From assembly GCA_963719525.1 (NCBI GenBank), contig CAVRCG010000004.1, positions 1,550,001 through 1,614,000 on the forward strand: DNA of 64,000 nt, given 5' to 3'. The stretch is from Bernardetia sp963719525. GTDB taxonomy: Bacteria > Bacteroidota > Bacteroidia > Cytophagales > Bernardetiaceae. The translations under genes and the position numbers were made by a program. Shown here piece after piece: positions 38,362 to 47,631 of this stretch. The first letter of the stretch is position 1; each line of letters begins with the position of its first letter. The notes below the pieces were generated by a model, which saw nothing but the letters and a program-made list of their open reading frames with translations, was not told the origin of the DNA and made no database searches.

Positions 38362-38886
38362 ATGAAAAAGATAGCGTTTATACTCTTTGTTTTTGGTTTT
38401 TGTTCTTGTAATTTATCAGAGATGAATAAAAAAGTGATGGGAGAAAAAGTAGAACATCAAGAGGAACATAAAGGAGAAAACGAAAACAAAAAAGCGCAAG
38501 GCAACCTTATAAACGATCCACGTTCACCCAACCAAAGTAGTCAGCTTGCCGTTTTGATGCGTGATATGTGGGAATATGCCGATACCTTAAAAACTCATAT
38601 TTCGGATTCTACTTCTTCCAAACCTTTACCAGAATATCGACCTCAGTTTGATGATGTTTTGACAGCAATTCCGACAGATGAAAACACAAAAGGTGCTTCT
38701 TTCGATGCAATGGCAAAGATAATGCTTCAAAAATTGGATAATGTGTACAAAAACGAAAACACAAAAAAGGAACACAAAGCACAAGTAGAAGGTTTTAATT
38801 TGCTTGTCAAAAGTTGTTTGCAATGCCACGAGCAGCAATGCCCTGGACCTATTTCTAAGATTTCTAAATTGATGATAAAAGAATAA
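38362..38886 (+). CDS. Lipoprotein with a c-type haem motif
   Basis: A 174-residue protein. The signal MKKIAFILFVFGFCSCN has its lipidated Cys near residue 16. A charged linker (Glu/Lys/Asn) follows. The C-terminal helical part ends with CLQCHEQQC, which includes one CxxCH haem-binding site near residue 155. This predicts a membrane-anchored monohaem cytochrome-like protein, possibly of the cytochrome c-prime type, facing the periplasm. A near-perfect terminator follows 15 bp after the stop, so it is a single-gene unit. Confidence 0.65.
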   Translation: MKKIAFILFVFGFCSCNLSEMNKKVMGEKVEHQEEHKGENENKKAQGNLINDPRSPNQSSQLAVLMRDMWEYADTLKTHISDSTSSKPLPEYRPQFDDVLTAIPTDENTKGASFDAMAKIMLQKLDNVYKNENTKKEHKAQVEGFNLLVKSCLQCHEQQCPGPISKISKLMIKE

Positions 38887-38900
38887 AAAAGTAAAAACAA

Positions 38901-38948
38901 AAATAGCTTGCAGTAAATATTTTAATGTTTACTGCAAGCTATTTTTTT
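38901..38948 (+). terminator. Strong rho-independent terminator
   Basis: The 17-bp arms AAATAGCTTGCAGTAAA and TTTACTGCAAGCTATTT, with a 12-base loop, are followed by Ts. This is one of the longest perfect stems in the window. Confidence 0.92.
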
Positions 38949-38967
38949 ATATAAATGATAAAATTAT

Positions 38968-39087
38968 TTATCTGCCTTTTGTTTTTTTACTGTAAGAAGG
39001 TTTGTAACGAGAAATAAGTTCTAGTCCTTTAAAAAAGCTAAATAACATAGTAAGACCAATAAAAAAGAAAAGTATATAAATTAACAT
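38968..39087 (-). CDS. Possible 39-residue single-span membrane protein
   Basis: An ATG at 39087 opens a 39-codon frame. The first half is strongly hydrophobic (LIYILFFFIGLTMLFSFF) and the second half is basic (SRYKPSYSKKTKGR), the classic shape of a small inner-membrane protein. It ends just before the preceding terminator, which could serve both strands. There is no family match, and an AT-rich region can produce such frames by chance. The remaining stretch from 39088 to 39428 shows no other gene. Confidence 0.35.
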   Translation of the reverse strand: MLIYILFFFIGLTMLFSFFKGLELISRYKPSYSKKTKGR

Positions 39088-39428
39088 AAAGTCAGAATAA
39101 TTAGAGCTGGTTGAATTATTATTTATGCTAAGTGTCTCAATATTGCATTATCGTTTTTAGCAGGTTGTAAAATCTATGTGCCAAAATTAACTCCAAATCT
39201 ATATTCTTCTAAAAAATAATTACAAATCGTTGTTTTTCAAATGATTAGAAGTTTACTTATTTTTTTTTATTTATTTTATTTTCCATAATGGAAACCGTTT
39301 TTATCAAAAGAGAAATTTGGGTACGGATTTATGAAGAAAAGGTTTTGAAGAGTTAAACAAAAAAATCTTTACCAGATTATTTCTGATAAAGACTTCTTTG
39401 TTTTTTAAAACTATCAATAAAATGTATA

Positions 39429-39629
39429 TTATTTCGCTGCTAATGTGTTGCTAAACTTTGAAAGCACTTTTTCACAAAGCGAACGGTTCATCAAATGAGC
39501 ATATATTTGTGGTGTAATATCACGTAATCGCTTCGAAGAACCATCTTTAAATTCAATGTCAAGGGTTTTTTCGGCTAAATTATAAGCAGCCGAACGAATC
39601 ATCTGGTAAGAAAAAGGGAAGTGTCGCAT
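39429..39629 (-). CDS. KTSC-domain small protein
   Basis: A 66-residue protein. IRSAAYNLAEKTLDIEFKDG and ITPQIYAHLMN match the KTSC fold, a small domain found alone or beside nucleic-acid enzymes. The role is unknown. It stands alone on the minus strand, between the haem lipoprotein and the dipeptidyl peptidase. The 330 bases upstream (39630-39959) hold no gene. Confidence 0.65.
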   Translation of the reverse strand: MRHFPFSYQMIRSAAYNLAEKTLDIEFKDGSSKRLRDITPQIYAHLMNRSLCEKVLSKFSNTLAAK

Positions 39630-39862
39630 AATAGTGTGATTTATTGGTAAAAGATAAAGTAGTTATTTCTTTGATGGCTAAAGGGCTAAGTCAATGATAA
39701 ACACAAAGAACTGTAATAGTCTATTAATATAATCATTTTTTTTGAGAAATCGTTCCATTTGCAACTAATTTTTTAATAAAAAAATAGTTAAAATCCTATT
39801 CCTTGTTTTTTACTTCGTTTAATGAAAAAAGATTTCTTTTTCTCTACTGCTTGAATAAGCAA

Positions 39863-39891
39863 TTTGTTGTAATTTGATGTTAATAAATTTG
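39863..39891 (+). promoter_or_regulatory. Candidate Bacteroidota promoter for dipeptidyl peptidase
   Basis: TTTG at 39863-39866, 17 bases, then TAAATTTG at 39884-39891. This fits the -33 TTTG / -7 TAnnTTTG consensus, about 70 bp before the ATG. Confidence 0.45.
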
Positions 39892-39959
39892 GTAAGTTGA
39901 ATAATTAATCAAAATTCACGAACTTGAACTTTAATTCAAAACTAACTCTAAACTCTACT

Positions 39960-42201
39960 ATGTTAAAGAAAAACTATTTTTTATCCCTCTACATGTATAT
40001 AGGGATTTTTGTTTTCTCTACGGCTTATTTCTCTTCCATTTCAGAAACGATAGCACAAGATGATGACAAAGAAACCAAAATAAGTGTTACCGATATTTAT
40101 TCGAATGGTAAACTCTACGCTCAAAATTTACAAGGTGTAGATTGGACAAATAATGGACAATTTTATACTCGTATGGACGGAAACGCAATCGTTCGTTACG
40201 ACATCAAAACGAATAAAGCTGTCGAAACTATTTTTGATGGAGATGACTCTGACCCAAAAATTAATATTTCAGAATATTCTTTTTCGGATAAAGAAGACAA
40301 AATTTTGATTCAAACAAACCGTCAAGCTATTTATCGTCGTTCGTATGTAGCTGAATTTTATGTGATTAATGTTAAAGATAAATCGGTCAAAAAACTTTCA
40401 GAAAAGGGGCGTTCTGCCTATGCAACTTTTTCTCCAGACGGTTCAAAGGTAGCTTTCTTTAGAGATAATAATCTTTTTTATACTACACTTTCAACTATGG
40501 AAGAAGTTCAGATTACCGACGACGGACTTTTCAATAAAGTTATAAATGGTGCAGGAGATTGGGTCTATGAAGAAGAGTTTAGTCTTACAAAAGCATTTGA
40601 TTGGTCGCCAGACGGAAAAAATCTTGCATTTATTCAATTTGATGAGAGCAAGGTAATGGAATATAATATGCAATATTGGGCTGACAAATCACAGTTATAT
40701 CCTGTTGATTATAAATTCAAATATCCAAAAGCAGGTGCAGATAATTCTACGCTAAAAGTTTTTGTTTATAATTTGGACTCAAAGGACAAAAAAGAAATTG
40801 ATTTAGGAGAAGAAAAGGATATTTATGTTCCTCGTTTACAGTTTACAAATGATTCGGATATTTTGGCAATTCGTAGAATGAACCGTCTTCAAAACAAAAT
40901 TGACCTTATCCATGCTAACGTAAAAACAGGAGAAACAAAAATAGTTTATACCGATGAAGACAAAGATGGATATGTAGATTTTGATTACACACAAGACTTG
41001 ATTTATTTGCAAGATGGAAAGCATTTTATCGTTTCTAGTGAGCGTACAGGCTACAAACATTTGTATCTTTTTACGATGGACGGAAAACAGGTTCGCCAAA
41101 TCACAAATGGAGATTGGGAAGTAATTGAACTTTTGGGAGTAGAGGAAAAAGGCTTAAAAATGCCGATGTTGTATTACATTTCTACACAAGATTCTCCCTT
41201 AGAACGCCATTTGTATATGGTAGATTTGCAGGGCAAAAAAACTCGCAAACTAACAGACAGACACGGTACAAATTCTGTCAATATGAGTAAAGATTTTGCT
41301 TTTTATATCTTGACACATGAAAGTACAGAAATGCCAGTAAATTATCGTTTGTATCAAACAAAAGGCAATTTATTATTAAGCAAAATTCAAGATAATGACC
41401 AACTTATAAACACATTAAAAGAATATGATTTGCCTCAAAAAGAGCTTTCTTCGTTCAAAAATAGAAATGGCGAAACGCTAAACTATCAAATTTTTAAGCC
41501 AGTAGATTTTGATGAAGACAAAAAATATCCTGTTTTGATGCACGTTTATGGCGGACCAGGTTCGCAAACTGTAACCGATTCTTGGGCAGGTGGAACAAAC
41601 GACCTTTGGCACGGAATGCTCACTCAAAAAGGATATATTGTAGTAATTGTAGATAATCGTGGAACACAAGGAACGTGGCGAGGCATTTAAAAAAGCAACC
41701 TACAAAAATCTTGGAAAACTAGAAGTAGAAGACCAAATCAACGGAGCAAAATATGTTGGTAGTTTGCCGTATGTAGATAAAGAGAGAATTGGTATTTGGG
41801 GTTGGAGTTATGGTGGTTACATGTCTTCTCTTTTAATGATGCTCGGCGCAGATTATTTTAAGGCTGGAATTGCTGTTGCGCCTGTTACTTCGTGGAGGTA
41901 TTATGATACCATTTATACGGAGCGTTTTCTTCAACGCCCTGAAGATAATGCAAAAGGTTATGATGATTTTTCGCCAATTACTCACGCTGCAAAACTAAAA
42001 GGAGAGTTTTTGTTGGTTCACGGAACAGGAGATGACAATGTACATGTTCAGAATTCTATTGCTCTTCAGAATGCACTTATCAATGCAAATCGTCCGTTTG
42101 AAATGTTTTATTATCCAGATAGAAATCATAGTATTTATGGTGGAATGACTAGGATTCATTTGTACAATATGATGACAAAATTTGTAGAAGATAATTTGTA
42201 G
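39960..42201 (+). CDS. Dipeptidyl peptidase IV (S9B), frame broken by one extra base
   Basis: An exported serine peptidase that removes N-terminal X-Pro or X-Ala dipeptides. From the ATG at 39960 there is a signal sequence ending near ETIAQ, then a beta-propeller (residues about 50-490), then an alpha/beta hydrolase. The catalytic triad is GIWGWSYGGYMSS (Ser), HGTGDDNVHVQ (Asp) and YPDRNHSIYGG (His). These lie in a second frame (41659-42201). Removing one A at 41672-41673 joins DNRGTQG to RGEAFKKATYKNLG, matching the family's DNRGTGGRGEAF block and giving 746 residues, the usual length. A candidate promoter lies upstream and a terminator hairpin downstream at 42318. Confidence 0.9.
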
Positions 42202-42240
42202 AATTACAATTACAAGAAATGCAAATACAAGGAATACAAA

Positions 42241-42280
42241 TTACCACTAAGAACACATAGAGAATAAACAGTTTCACAAG
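42241..42280. repeat. Dispersed repeat, family D
   Basis: TTACCACTAAGAACACATAG followed by AGAATAAACAGTTTCACAAG. A second copy, TTACCATTAAGGTACAGAGG and GAATAAACAGTTTCACAAG, starts at 42371. Both match 28679 and the reverse-strand tandem array at 42901. Confidence 0.7.
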
Positions 42281-42317
42281 GAAATGAAAGGTAATGCAAT
42301 TTCTTTTTGGTTTTTTG

Positions 42318-42359
42318 AAATCCTATCAATTAGATTGCTGCTGGTTGATAGGATTTTTT
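42318..42359 (+). terminator. Rho-independent terminator
   Basis: The arms AAATCCTATCAA and TTGATAGGATTT run into T6. It lies downstream of the dipeptidyl peptidase gene and between two family D repeats. Confidence 0.75.
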
Positions 42360-42415
42360 ATTGAATACAAATTACCATTAAGGTACAGAGGGAATAAACA
42401 GTTTCACAAGTAGAA

Positions 42416-42827
42416 CTATTGTTTAGGCAAATTGGCAAATACATTTGTTACTAACGGAACGAGCTGATTTTTTATGAGTTCGGTATTGAAGTTTATCAAA
42501 AGTCCTTTTGGTTTTTTGGATAATTCAAGATAAGTAAGAAGTTGCGCTTGGTGCAGTGGAATAAGTTTTTCGAACGGCTTTTAATTCTATTACAACAGTA
42601 TTTTCTATCAATAAATCAATGCGTAATCGTTCTTTTATCAATATTCCTTTATAATAAATGGGAACATACACTTCTGTTTTTACTTCCAATCCTTGAATTT
42701 TGCATTCTTCTATCATACAAGAGTGATAAACCGATTCTAGTAATCCTGCGCCTAAGTGTTTGTGTACTTCCATTGCACAACCTACTGCTTTATACGCTAT
42801 ATCATTGACCATTTTTTGAGTTAACAT
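42416..42827 (-). CDS. GxxExxY-family protein, frame broken by one extra base
   Basis: A conserved small protein (PF13366-type, often linked to mobile or plasmid DNA) with the signature HLGAGLLESVYHSCM. The first frame ends at 42525, but removing one base near 42572-42574 gives IELKAVEKLIPLHQAQLLTY and continues through LSKKPKGLLINFNTELIKN to a stop at 42416, for 136 residues, the family's usual length. The biochemical role is not known; a nuclease-like fold has been suggested. Family D repeats flank both ends. Confidence 0.75.
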
Positions 42828-42900
42828 AATTCTTTTTGTAATTTAGATGTTGAAACTTCATAATGAAATTTCTATAATTTATTTTCTTGTTATTGAACTT

Positions 42901-43140
42901 GCATTTCAAATTCAACTTGTGAAACTGTTTATTTTCTAAGTGTTCTTAGTGGTAATTGTATTTCAGATAAAACAAACTTGTGAAGCTGTTTATTTTCTTA
43001 GTTCCTTAGTGGTAATTGTATTTCAGATAAAACAAACTTGTGAAGCTGTTTATTTTCTTAGTTCCTTAGTGGTAATTGTATTTCAGATAAAACAAACTTG
43101 TGAAGCTGTTTATTCCCTTAGTTCCTTAGTGGTAATCGTA
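42901..43140. repeat. 60-bp tandem repeat array
   Basis: Three near-identical 60-bp units plus partial ones. Each contains ACTTGTGAAGCTGTTTATTT, TCTTAGTTCCTTAGTGGTAA and TTGTATTTCAGATAAAACAA. It is a reverse-strand expansion of family D with an extra linker. A 101-codon open frame through it has a 20-residue periodicity and is not treated as a gene. There are no unique spacers, so it is not a CRISPR. Confidence 0.85.
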
Positions 43141-43183
43141 TTTAGAAGTTTCCTTAACTTACTTCCGTATTATACTAAAAAAA

Positions 43184-44194
43184 ATGAAATATTTATCTAT
43201 CGTTCTGTTTTTATTATTGATTGTAAGCTGCAAACCTATTTCTAATTCAAGCAAAATTGAACAACAAAAAATGATTATCACTTCTGATATTCCGAATTTT
43301 TGGAATGCGTATGATAAAATTATCCAAACAAAAGATACTACATTACAACAAAAATATTTGCAAGAATTGTTTTTTGATAAAGGTTCGAAAGGATTAGATG
43401 GAATAATAAGAGCGAGAAGATATACGCCACAAGAATATTTAAAGGCAATAAATAAGTATCCTTTGTTTTGGCAATCTATCAGAAAAAATACGCTTCAAGT
43501 AGATAAATTAAGTGAAGAATTAGAAGATGGAATCCAGAAATTAAAAGTGATTTATCCAGACTTAAAACCTACCAAAATTTATTTTACAGTTGGTGCTTTG
43601 CGTACAAATGGAACAGCGATAGATAACATGCTTTTGATAGGAACTGAACTTGCAACGGCAGATAAAAAAACGATTTCATCAGAATTTCCAGAGCAGTTAG
43701 GACATTTGGAGAGTTATTTTCAGACAAACCCAATTAAAAATATAGTGGCTTTGAATATTCATGAATATGTCCATACACAACAAAATGCTATTAGTGGTTA
43801 TGATTTGCTTTCTCAAACTTTATTTGAAGGAGTAGCAGAATTTGTTCCTACGATTGCACTAAATAAAGAATCCAAAACGCCAGCTATCGCTTATGGAAAA
43901 GTAAATGATAAGAAAATAAGAGAAGTTTTTGAGAAAGAACTGTTTTCGCCTTGGTTTTATAATTGGATTTGGAACGATGATAACAATGAATTCGAAATGC
44001 GTGATTTGGGATATTATGTAGGATACGCACTAGCAGAGCAATATTACAATCAATCTGAAAACAAGCAACAAGCCATAAAAGAGTTAATAGAATTAGATTA
44101 TACAAATCAAGAAGCAGTAGAGAATTTTGTTGATAAAGTAGAATATTTTGATAAACCGATTTCAGAACTTAGGAAGCAATATGAAAACAATTGA
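43184..44194 (+). CDS. GldB-like / predicted zinc-peptidase lipoprotein
   Basis: A 336-residue protein. The signal MKYLSIVLFLLLIVSC has the lipidated Cys at residue 16. The mature part contains VALNIHEYVHTQQN, an HExxH-type motif, followed by LFEGVAEFV with a Glu that could be the third ligand. This resembles DUF2268/GldB-like proteins of gliding Bacteroidota. The enzymatic activity is not shown. Its stop overlaps the start of the next gene by 14 bases, which suggests coupled translation. Confidence 0.7.
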   Translation: MKYLSIVLFLLLIVSCKPISNSSKIEQQKMIITSDIPNFWNAYDKIIQTKDTTLQQKYLQELFFDKGSKGLDGIIRARRYTPQEYLKAINKYPLFWQSIRKNTLQVDKLSEELEDGIQKLKVIYPDLKPTKIYFTVGALRTNGTAIDNMLLIGTELATADKKTISSEFPEQLGHLESYFQTNPIKNIVALNIHEYVHTQQNAISGYDLLSQTLFEGVAEFVPTIALNKESKTPAIAYGKVNDKKIREVFEKELFSPWFYNWIWNDDNNEFEMRDLGYYVGYALAEQYYNQSENKQQAIKELIELDYTNQEAVENFVDKVEYFDKPISELRKQYENN

Positions 44195-44507
44195 ACCGAA
44201 AGTAATTTCTATAAAAGAGTTTGAAAATAGGAATGAAAATGTAGATTTGAATCTTACCAAAATAACAATAGAGTTTTCTCAAAAAATGGATGTGCGTTTT
44301 CGTTCTTTTGGTTTTGGAGAGTTAGGAAAAGAACATTTTCCAGAGTTTGAAAAGGTTGAGTTTTCGGAAGATGGAAAGCAGCTTGTTTGTTTCTTGAAAG
44401 ATTTGGAAGCAAACAAAAAATATCAAATTGTTTTGGAAGAAGGATTTAGAACAGAAAAATCTGCTTTACCTTTAGTTGAGTACGTAGTAGAATTTGAAAC
44501 GAAATAA
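44181..44507 (+). CDS. Ig-like domain protein, coupled to upstream lipoprotein
   Basis: 108 residues from the ATG at 44181; an earlier in-frame start at 44148 lies deep in the upstream gene. The pattern KITIEFSQKMDVRFRSFGFG, then FSEDGKQLVCFLKDLEANKKYQIVL matches a bacterial Ig-like (SbsA-type) beta sandwich. There is no signal peptide. The 14-base overlap with the GldB-like gene suggests both are made together and may act together. Confidence 0.6.
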   Translation: MKTIEPKVISIKEFENRNENVDLNLTKITIEFSQKMDVRFRSFGFGELGKEHFPEFEKVEFSEDGKQLVCFLKDLEANKKYQIVLEEGFRTEKSALPLVEYVVEFETK

Positions 44508-44631
44508 ACCTATAAAAAAATAAAAAATCGAAACTTTTTTTAAAGAACGTTAAACAATTAGAGTTCGGAATGACTTATCTATTTGTAAATCAATTTTTTT
44601 GACTTCATTTTTCAAATTAAACTCTATTATT

Positions 44632-44883
44632 ATGGGATGGTTAGCGTGGATTGTATTCGGACTCATTGCAGGCGTTGTCGCAAAACTTATTATGCCAGGA
44701 AATGACCCTGGTGGATTTATTGTTACTATTTTAATTGGTATCGCTGGTGCCTTCTTAGGTGGTTGGATTGGTTCTATGGTTTTGGGTGTAGGCGTAGATG
44801 GATTTAATCTTACAAGTATGCTTATTGCTATTGGTGGTTCATTATTACTTCTTTTCGGTTATCGTATGATTACCAAAAAGTAA
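44632..44883 (+). CDS. GlsB/YeaQ/YmgE-family membrane protein
   Basis: An 83-residue protein with three hydrophobic helices and many glycines: MGWLAWIVFGLIAGVVAKL, IMPGNDPGGFIVTILIG and AFLGGWIGSMVLG. It matches the transglycosylase-associated / general-stress membrane family. The ATG at 44632 is chosen over an in-frame upstream start at 44599, because GWLAWIVFGLIAG is the usual N-terminus. The function in stress response is inferred from the family. Two terminators follow. Confidence 0.88.
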   Translation: MGWLAWIVFGLIAGVVAKLIMPGNDPGGFIVTILIGIAGAFLGGWIGSMVLGVGVDGFNLTSMLIAIGGSLLLLFGYRMITKK

Positions 44884-44926
44884 GTGTTTTACTCTGATTA
44901 AGAAATCGTATTAAGAAATTATAAAG

Positions 44927-44967
44927 CCTTCAAAATTAGTGAAAACTAATTTTGAAGGTTATTTTTT
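44927..44967 (+). terminator. Rho-independent terminator
   Basis: The arms CCTTCAAAATTAGT and ACTAATTTTGAAGG with a GAAA loop are followed by a T-rich tail. It ends the GlsB-like gene. Confidence 0.88.
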
Positions 44968-44971
44968 GCAT

Positions 44972-45014
44972 AAAAAAAGGAATTTCAAAAACCAGTTTGA
45001 AATTCCTTTTTACT
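44972..45014. terminator. Bidirectional rho-independent terminator
   Basis: The arms AAAGGAATTTCAAA and TTTGAAATTCCTTT, with A and T runs on both sides, serve mainly the minus-strand penicillin-binding protein gene. Confidence 0.85.
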
Positions 45015-45035
45015 TGATTAAAACTAAAAGCAGAT

Positions 45036-47378
45036 TTACAAAATATCATCTTCAATACTTCCTCTAGTTGGCATCACTTGAAATGAAGTATCGATTTTTC
45101 CAGAACGGTTATATTTACTACAATCTGTTTCTATAGAAAGTTTCGAACGGTTTACTAATGGTTCTTTCGCCATTACATAATCCGTAATTGTAGAATCCAT
45201 ATACAACGAATCCATAAACATTCCATAAGCAGGCATTGCCATTCTTGAACCCTGTCCATACGAAAAATTACTAAAGTGAATGCTTCTATCATCACCACCT
45301 ACCCACGTTCCGACTACTAAGTTTTTGGTCATTCCCATAAACCAACCGTCTGAATAATTCTGTGTAGTTCCTGTTTTTCCTGCTATTTGTACGCCAGCTC
45401 TTCTAAATTTGTATTTCCAAAGTCCTAACGCTGTTCCACCTGTTTCTTCACCTGCTCCCATGAGCATATACATCATTGTTTCGGCATCGTCTTTCGAAAT
45501 GGCAGGTTTTGTTTTTGGAGAAAATTCACGAATTACACGTCCGTTTTTGTCTTCTATACGAGTAATGAAAATGGGTTCTGTCCAGTTTCCTTCATTATTA
45601 AAAGTTCCATACGCTCCTACCATTTCATAGACCGAAACATCACTTACACCCAAAGCCAGAGCAGGAACGGCATCTAAAGGTGCTTCAATTCCCATTCTAC
45701 GAGCATATTCGATTACCTTCAATGCTCCATTTTTAGAATCTAATTCTCCAATCAAATAAGCTGCAATCGTATTTACAGAACGAGCAAGACCTTGGCGAAG
45801 TGTCATTGTCTGACCTGTATAACCACCACTATTTTTTGCTGTCCACGTTCCACCAGATTCTAAATTAAATGTTTTTGGAACATCGGTAACTTGAAAACAA
45901 GGGTGGAATTTTTTCTCTGAAATAGCCGTTGCATAAACTATTGGTTTGAAAGTAGAACCAGGTTGTCTTCTTCCTTGCTGCACATGATCAAACTGAAAAT
46001 GTTTGTGATTAACTCCACCTACCCACGCTTTTATTTGTCCTGAATGTGGATTCATTGCCATCATACCAATATGCATAAAATGTTTGTAATAACGAATAGA
46101 ATCTAGTGGAGTCATGACAGAATCTTTTTCATATCCTTTACTATTCCAATCAAAAACCTTCATTTTAATAGGCTCATTCATTTGCTTTGCCATATCTTGA
46201 GCTATCAAAGTAGAATCTCCATCATACTTTATTTTCGTAATTCTGTAACGTTCGGTTTGTCGTGTAGCTTTTTCTAAAAAACCTTCAATTTCTTTTCCAT
46301 ATTCATCTCTCCACGGATTTTTGCCTTTCCATTGCTTGAAAAAATTATCTTGCAAATCTGTCATGTGTTCTCTTACTGCCCCTTCTGCGTGCTGCTGCAT
46401 ACGAGAATCGATAGTCGTATAAATTCGAAGTCCATCAGCAAACAAATCATATCCATTTTCTTCACACCATCTCATTACTTTATTTCTTACAATGGTTCTG
46501 AAATACGGTGCTGCTCCGTTGTGATGAGCATCTACTTCACTAAAATTTTCATTCGTTACCATTGGTACTTCCTTCAAAACTGCTCGCTCATCAGCCGTAA
46601 TATAATTGTACTTTTCCATCTGTTTGAAAACTACATTTCTACGAAATTTGGATTTATCAGGATTTCCAATAGCATTATAAGCACTAGGAGCTTTGAGCAT
46701 TCCGACAAGCGTAGCAGCCTCTGGAAGTGTCAAATCACTAGGTTCTTTATCAAAATAGGTCTTTGCAGCTACTTTTATTCCAAAGGCATTTCTACCAAAA
46801 TCAACTGTATTAAGATACCAGTACAAAATTTCGTCTTTTGTATAAGAACGTTCTAATCTTATAGACAGCATCCATTCTTTAAATTTGATAATTCCCATAC
46901 GGAGAATTTTACTATTATCTGGTGTTGTCCAATCTCCTTCATATTTTTCGGTACGAGTATTAAAAAGGTTTTTGGCAAGCTGTTGAGAAATTGTACTTCC
47001 TCCTCCATCAAGCTCAAAAGTAATAATTCCTTTAAAAACACGCATCAAACTAATCAAATCAATTCCAGAATGATCTCTAAAACGAATATCCTCTGTCGCT
47101 ACTAAAGCATTTGTAACGTTAGGCGAAATTTCTGAAAGAGGAACAGGCGTTCTGTTTTCTCTATAATATTTTCCCATCAATGTTCCATCTGCTGAATAAA
47201 TTTCAGAAGCAACATTACTATTTGGGTTTTCAAGATCTTTTAGGTCTGGCATTCCACCAAAATAACCTCCAAAATCTTCTTGAATTGCCAAAACCCACAT
47301 GGAAATAAAAAATAAGCCCACTCCAAAAATCGCCCAAGTAATTTTGATTGCTTTAATAAACAATGATTTCTTTATCAT
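45036..47378 (-). CDS. mrcA: Penicillin-binding protein 1A (glycosyltransferase/transpeptidase)
   Basis: A 780-residue class A PBP that polymerises and cross-links peptidoglycan. One N-terminal membrane anchor (WAIFGVGLFFISMWVLAI) is followed by the GT51 domain with ATEDIRFRDHSGID and GGSTISQQLAKNLF. The transpeptidase domain has STFKPIVYATAI (SxxK), RSVNTIAAYLIG (SxN) and GKTGTTQNYSDGW (KTG). All catalytic residues are present. It is a single-gene unit with its own terminator. Confidence 0.95.
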   Translation of the reverse strand: MIKKSLFIKAIKITWAIFGVGLFFISMWVLAIQEDFGGYFGGMPDLKDLENPNSNVASEIYSADGTLMGKYYRENRTPVPLSEISPNVTNALVATEDIRFRDHSGIDLISLMRVFKGIITFELDGGGSTISQQLAKNLFNTRTEKYEGDWTTPDNSKILRMGIIKFKEWMLSIRLERSYTKDEILYWYLNTVDFGRNAFGIKVAAKTYFDKEPSDLTLPEAATLVGMLKAPSAYNAIGNPDKSKFRRNVVFKQMEKYNYITADERAVLKEVPMVTNENFSEVDAHHNGAAPYFRTIVRNKVMRWCEENGYDLFADGLRIYTTIDSRMQQHAEGAVREHMTDLQDNFFKQWKGKNPWRDEYGKEIEGFLEKATRQTERYRITKIKYDGDSTLIAQDMAKQMNEPIKMKVFDWNSKGYEKDSVMTPLDSIRYYKHFMHIGMMAMNPHSGQIKAWVGGVNHKHFQFDHVQQGRRQPGSTFKPIVYATAISEKKFHPCFQVTDVPKTFNLESGGTWTAKNSGGYTGQTMTLRQGLARSVNTIAAYLIGELDSKNGALKVIEYARRMGIEAPLDAVPALALGVSDVSVYEMVGAYGTFNNEGNWTEPIFITRIEDKNGRVIREFSPKTKPAISKDDAETMMYMLMGAGEETGGTALGLWKYKFRRAGVQIAGKTGTTQNYSDGWFMGMTKNLVVGTWVGGDDRSIHFSNFSYGQGSRMAMPAYGMFMDSLYMDSTITDYVMAKEPLVNRSKLSIETDCSKYNRSGKIDTSFQVMPTRGSIEDDIL

Positions 47379-47418
47379 AATGCTTTATATAGAATATTTT
47401 TTTATAGCTTTTTCAAAA

Positions 47419-47471
47419 TTTGATAAATCAGATAACTACGTTTAATAAGTAGACTGCTTGATTTATCAAGC
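47419..47471. repeat. Dispersed palindromic repeat, family C
   Basis: The outer arms TTTGATAAATCA and TTGATTTATCAAG enclose inner CTACGT and AGTAG arms, as at 9668. It lies in the upstream region of the penicillin-binding protein gene. Confidence 0.6.
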
Positions 47472-47520
47472 TCTTGCCGTTGTCCTTACCAACGAGATAA
47501 GTATCAACAAACAAAATTGC

Positions 47521-47560
47521 AAAAAAATAAGGACTTTTTCAATTATGAAAAGCCCTTAAT
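47521..47560 (-). terminator. Minus-strand terminator for DinB-like gene
   Basis: The stem AAGGACTTTTTCA / TGAAAAGCCCTT (plus strand 47529-47557, with mismatch) is followed, on the minus strand, by a seven-T run. Confidence 0.55.
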
Positions 47561-47631
47561 CTATATTTTTATATGTTTTATCTTGATTTTTTTAGTATTG
47601 AACAGTTTTAACCTTTACAAATTACCCATAA

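Noticed and set aside
42901..43140. CRISPR array
   Set aside because: The units are contiguous 60-bp repeats without unique spacers and there are no cas genes.
42940..43245. 101-codon open frame with 20-residue repeats
   Set aside because: It is the translation of the 60-bp tandem repeat, has no start context or known domain, and its end overlaps the start of the next gene.
46332..46856. 174-codon open frame on the plus strand
   Set aside because: Antisense to penicillin-binding protein 1A, Cys/Ile/Phe-rich composition typical of shadow frames.
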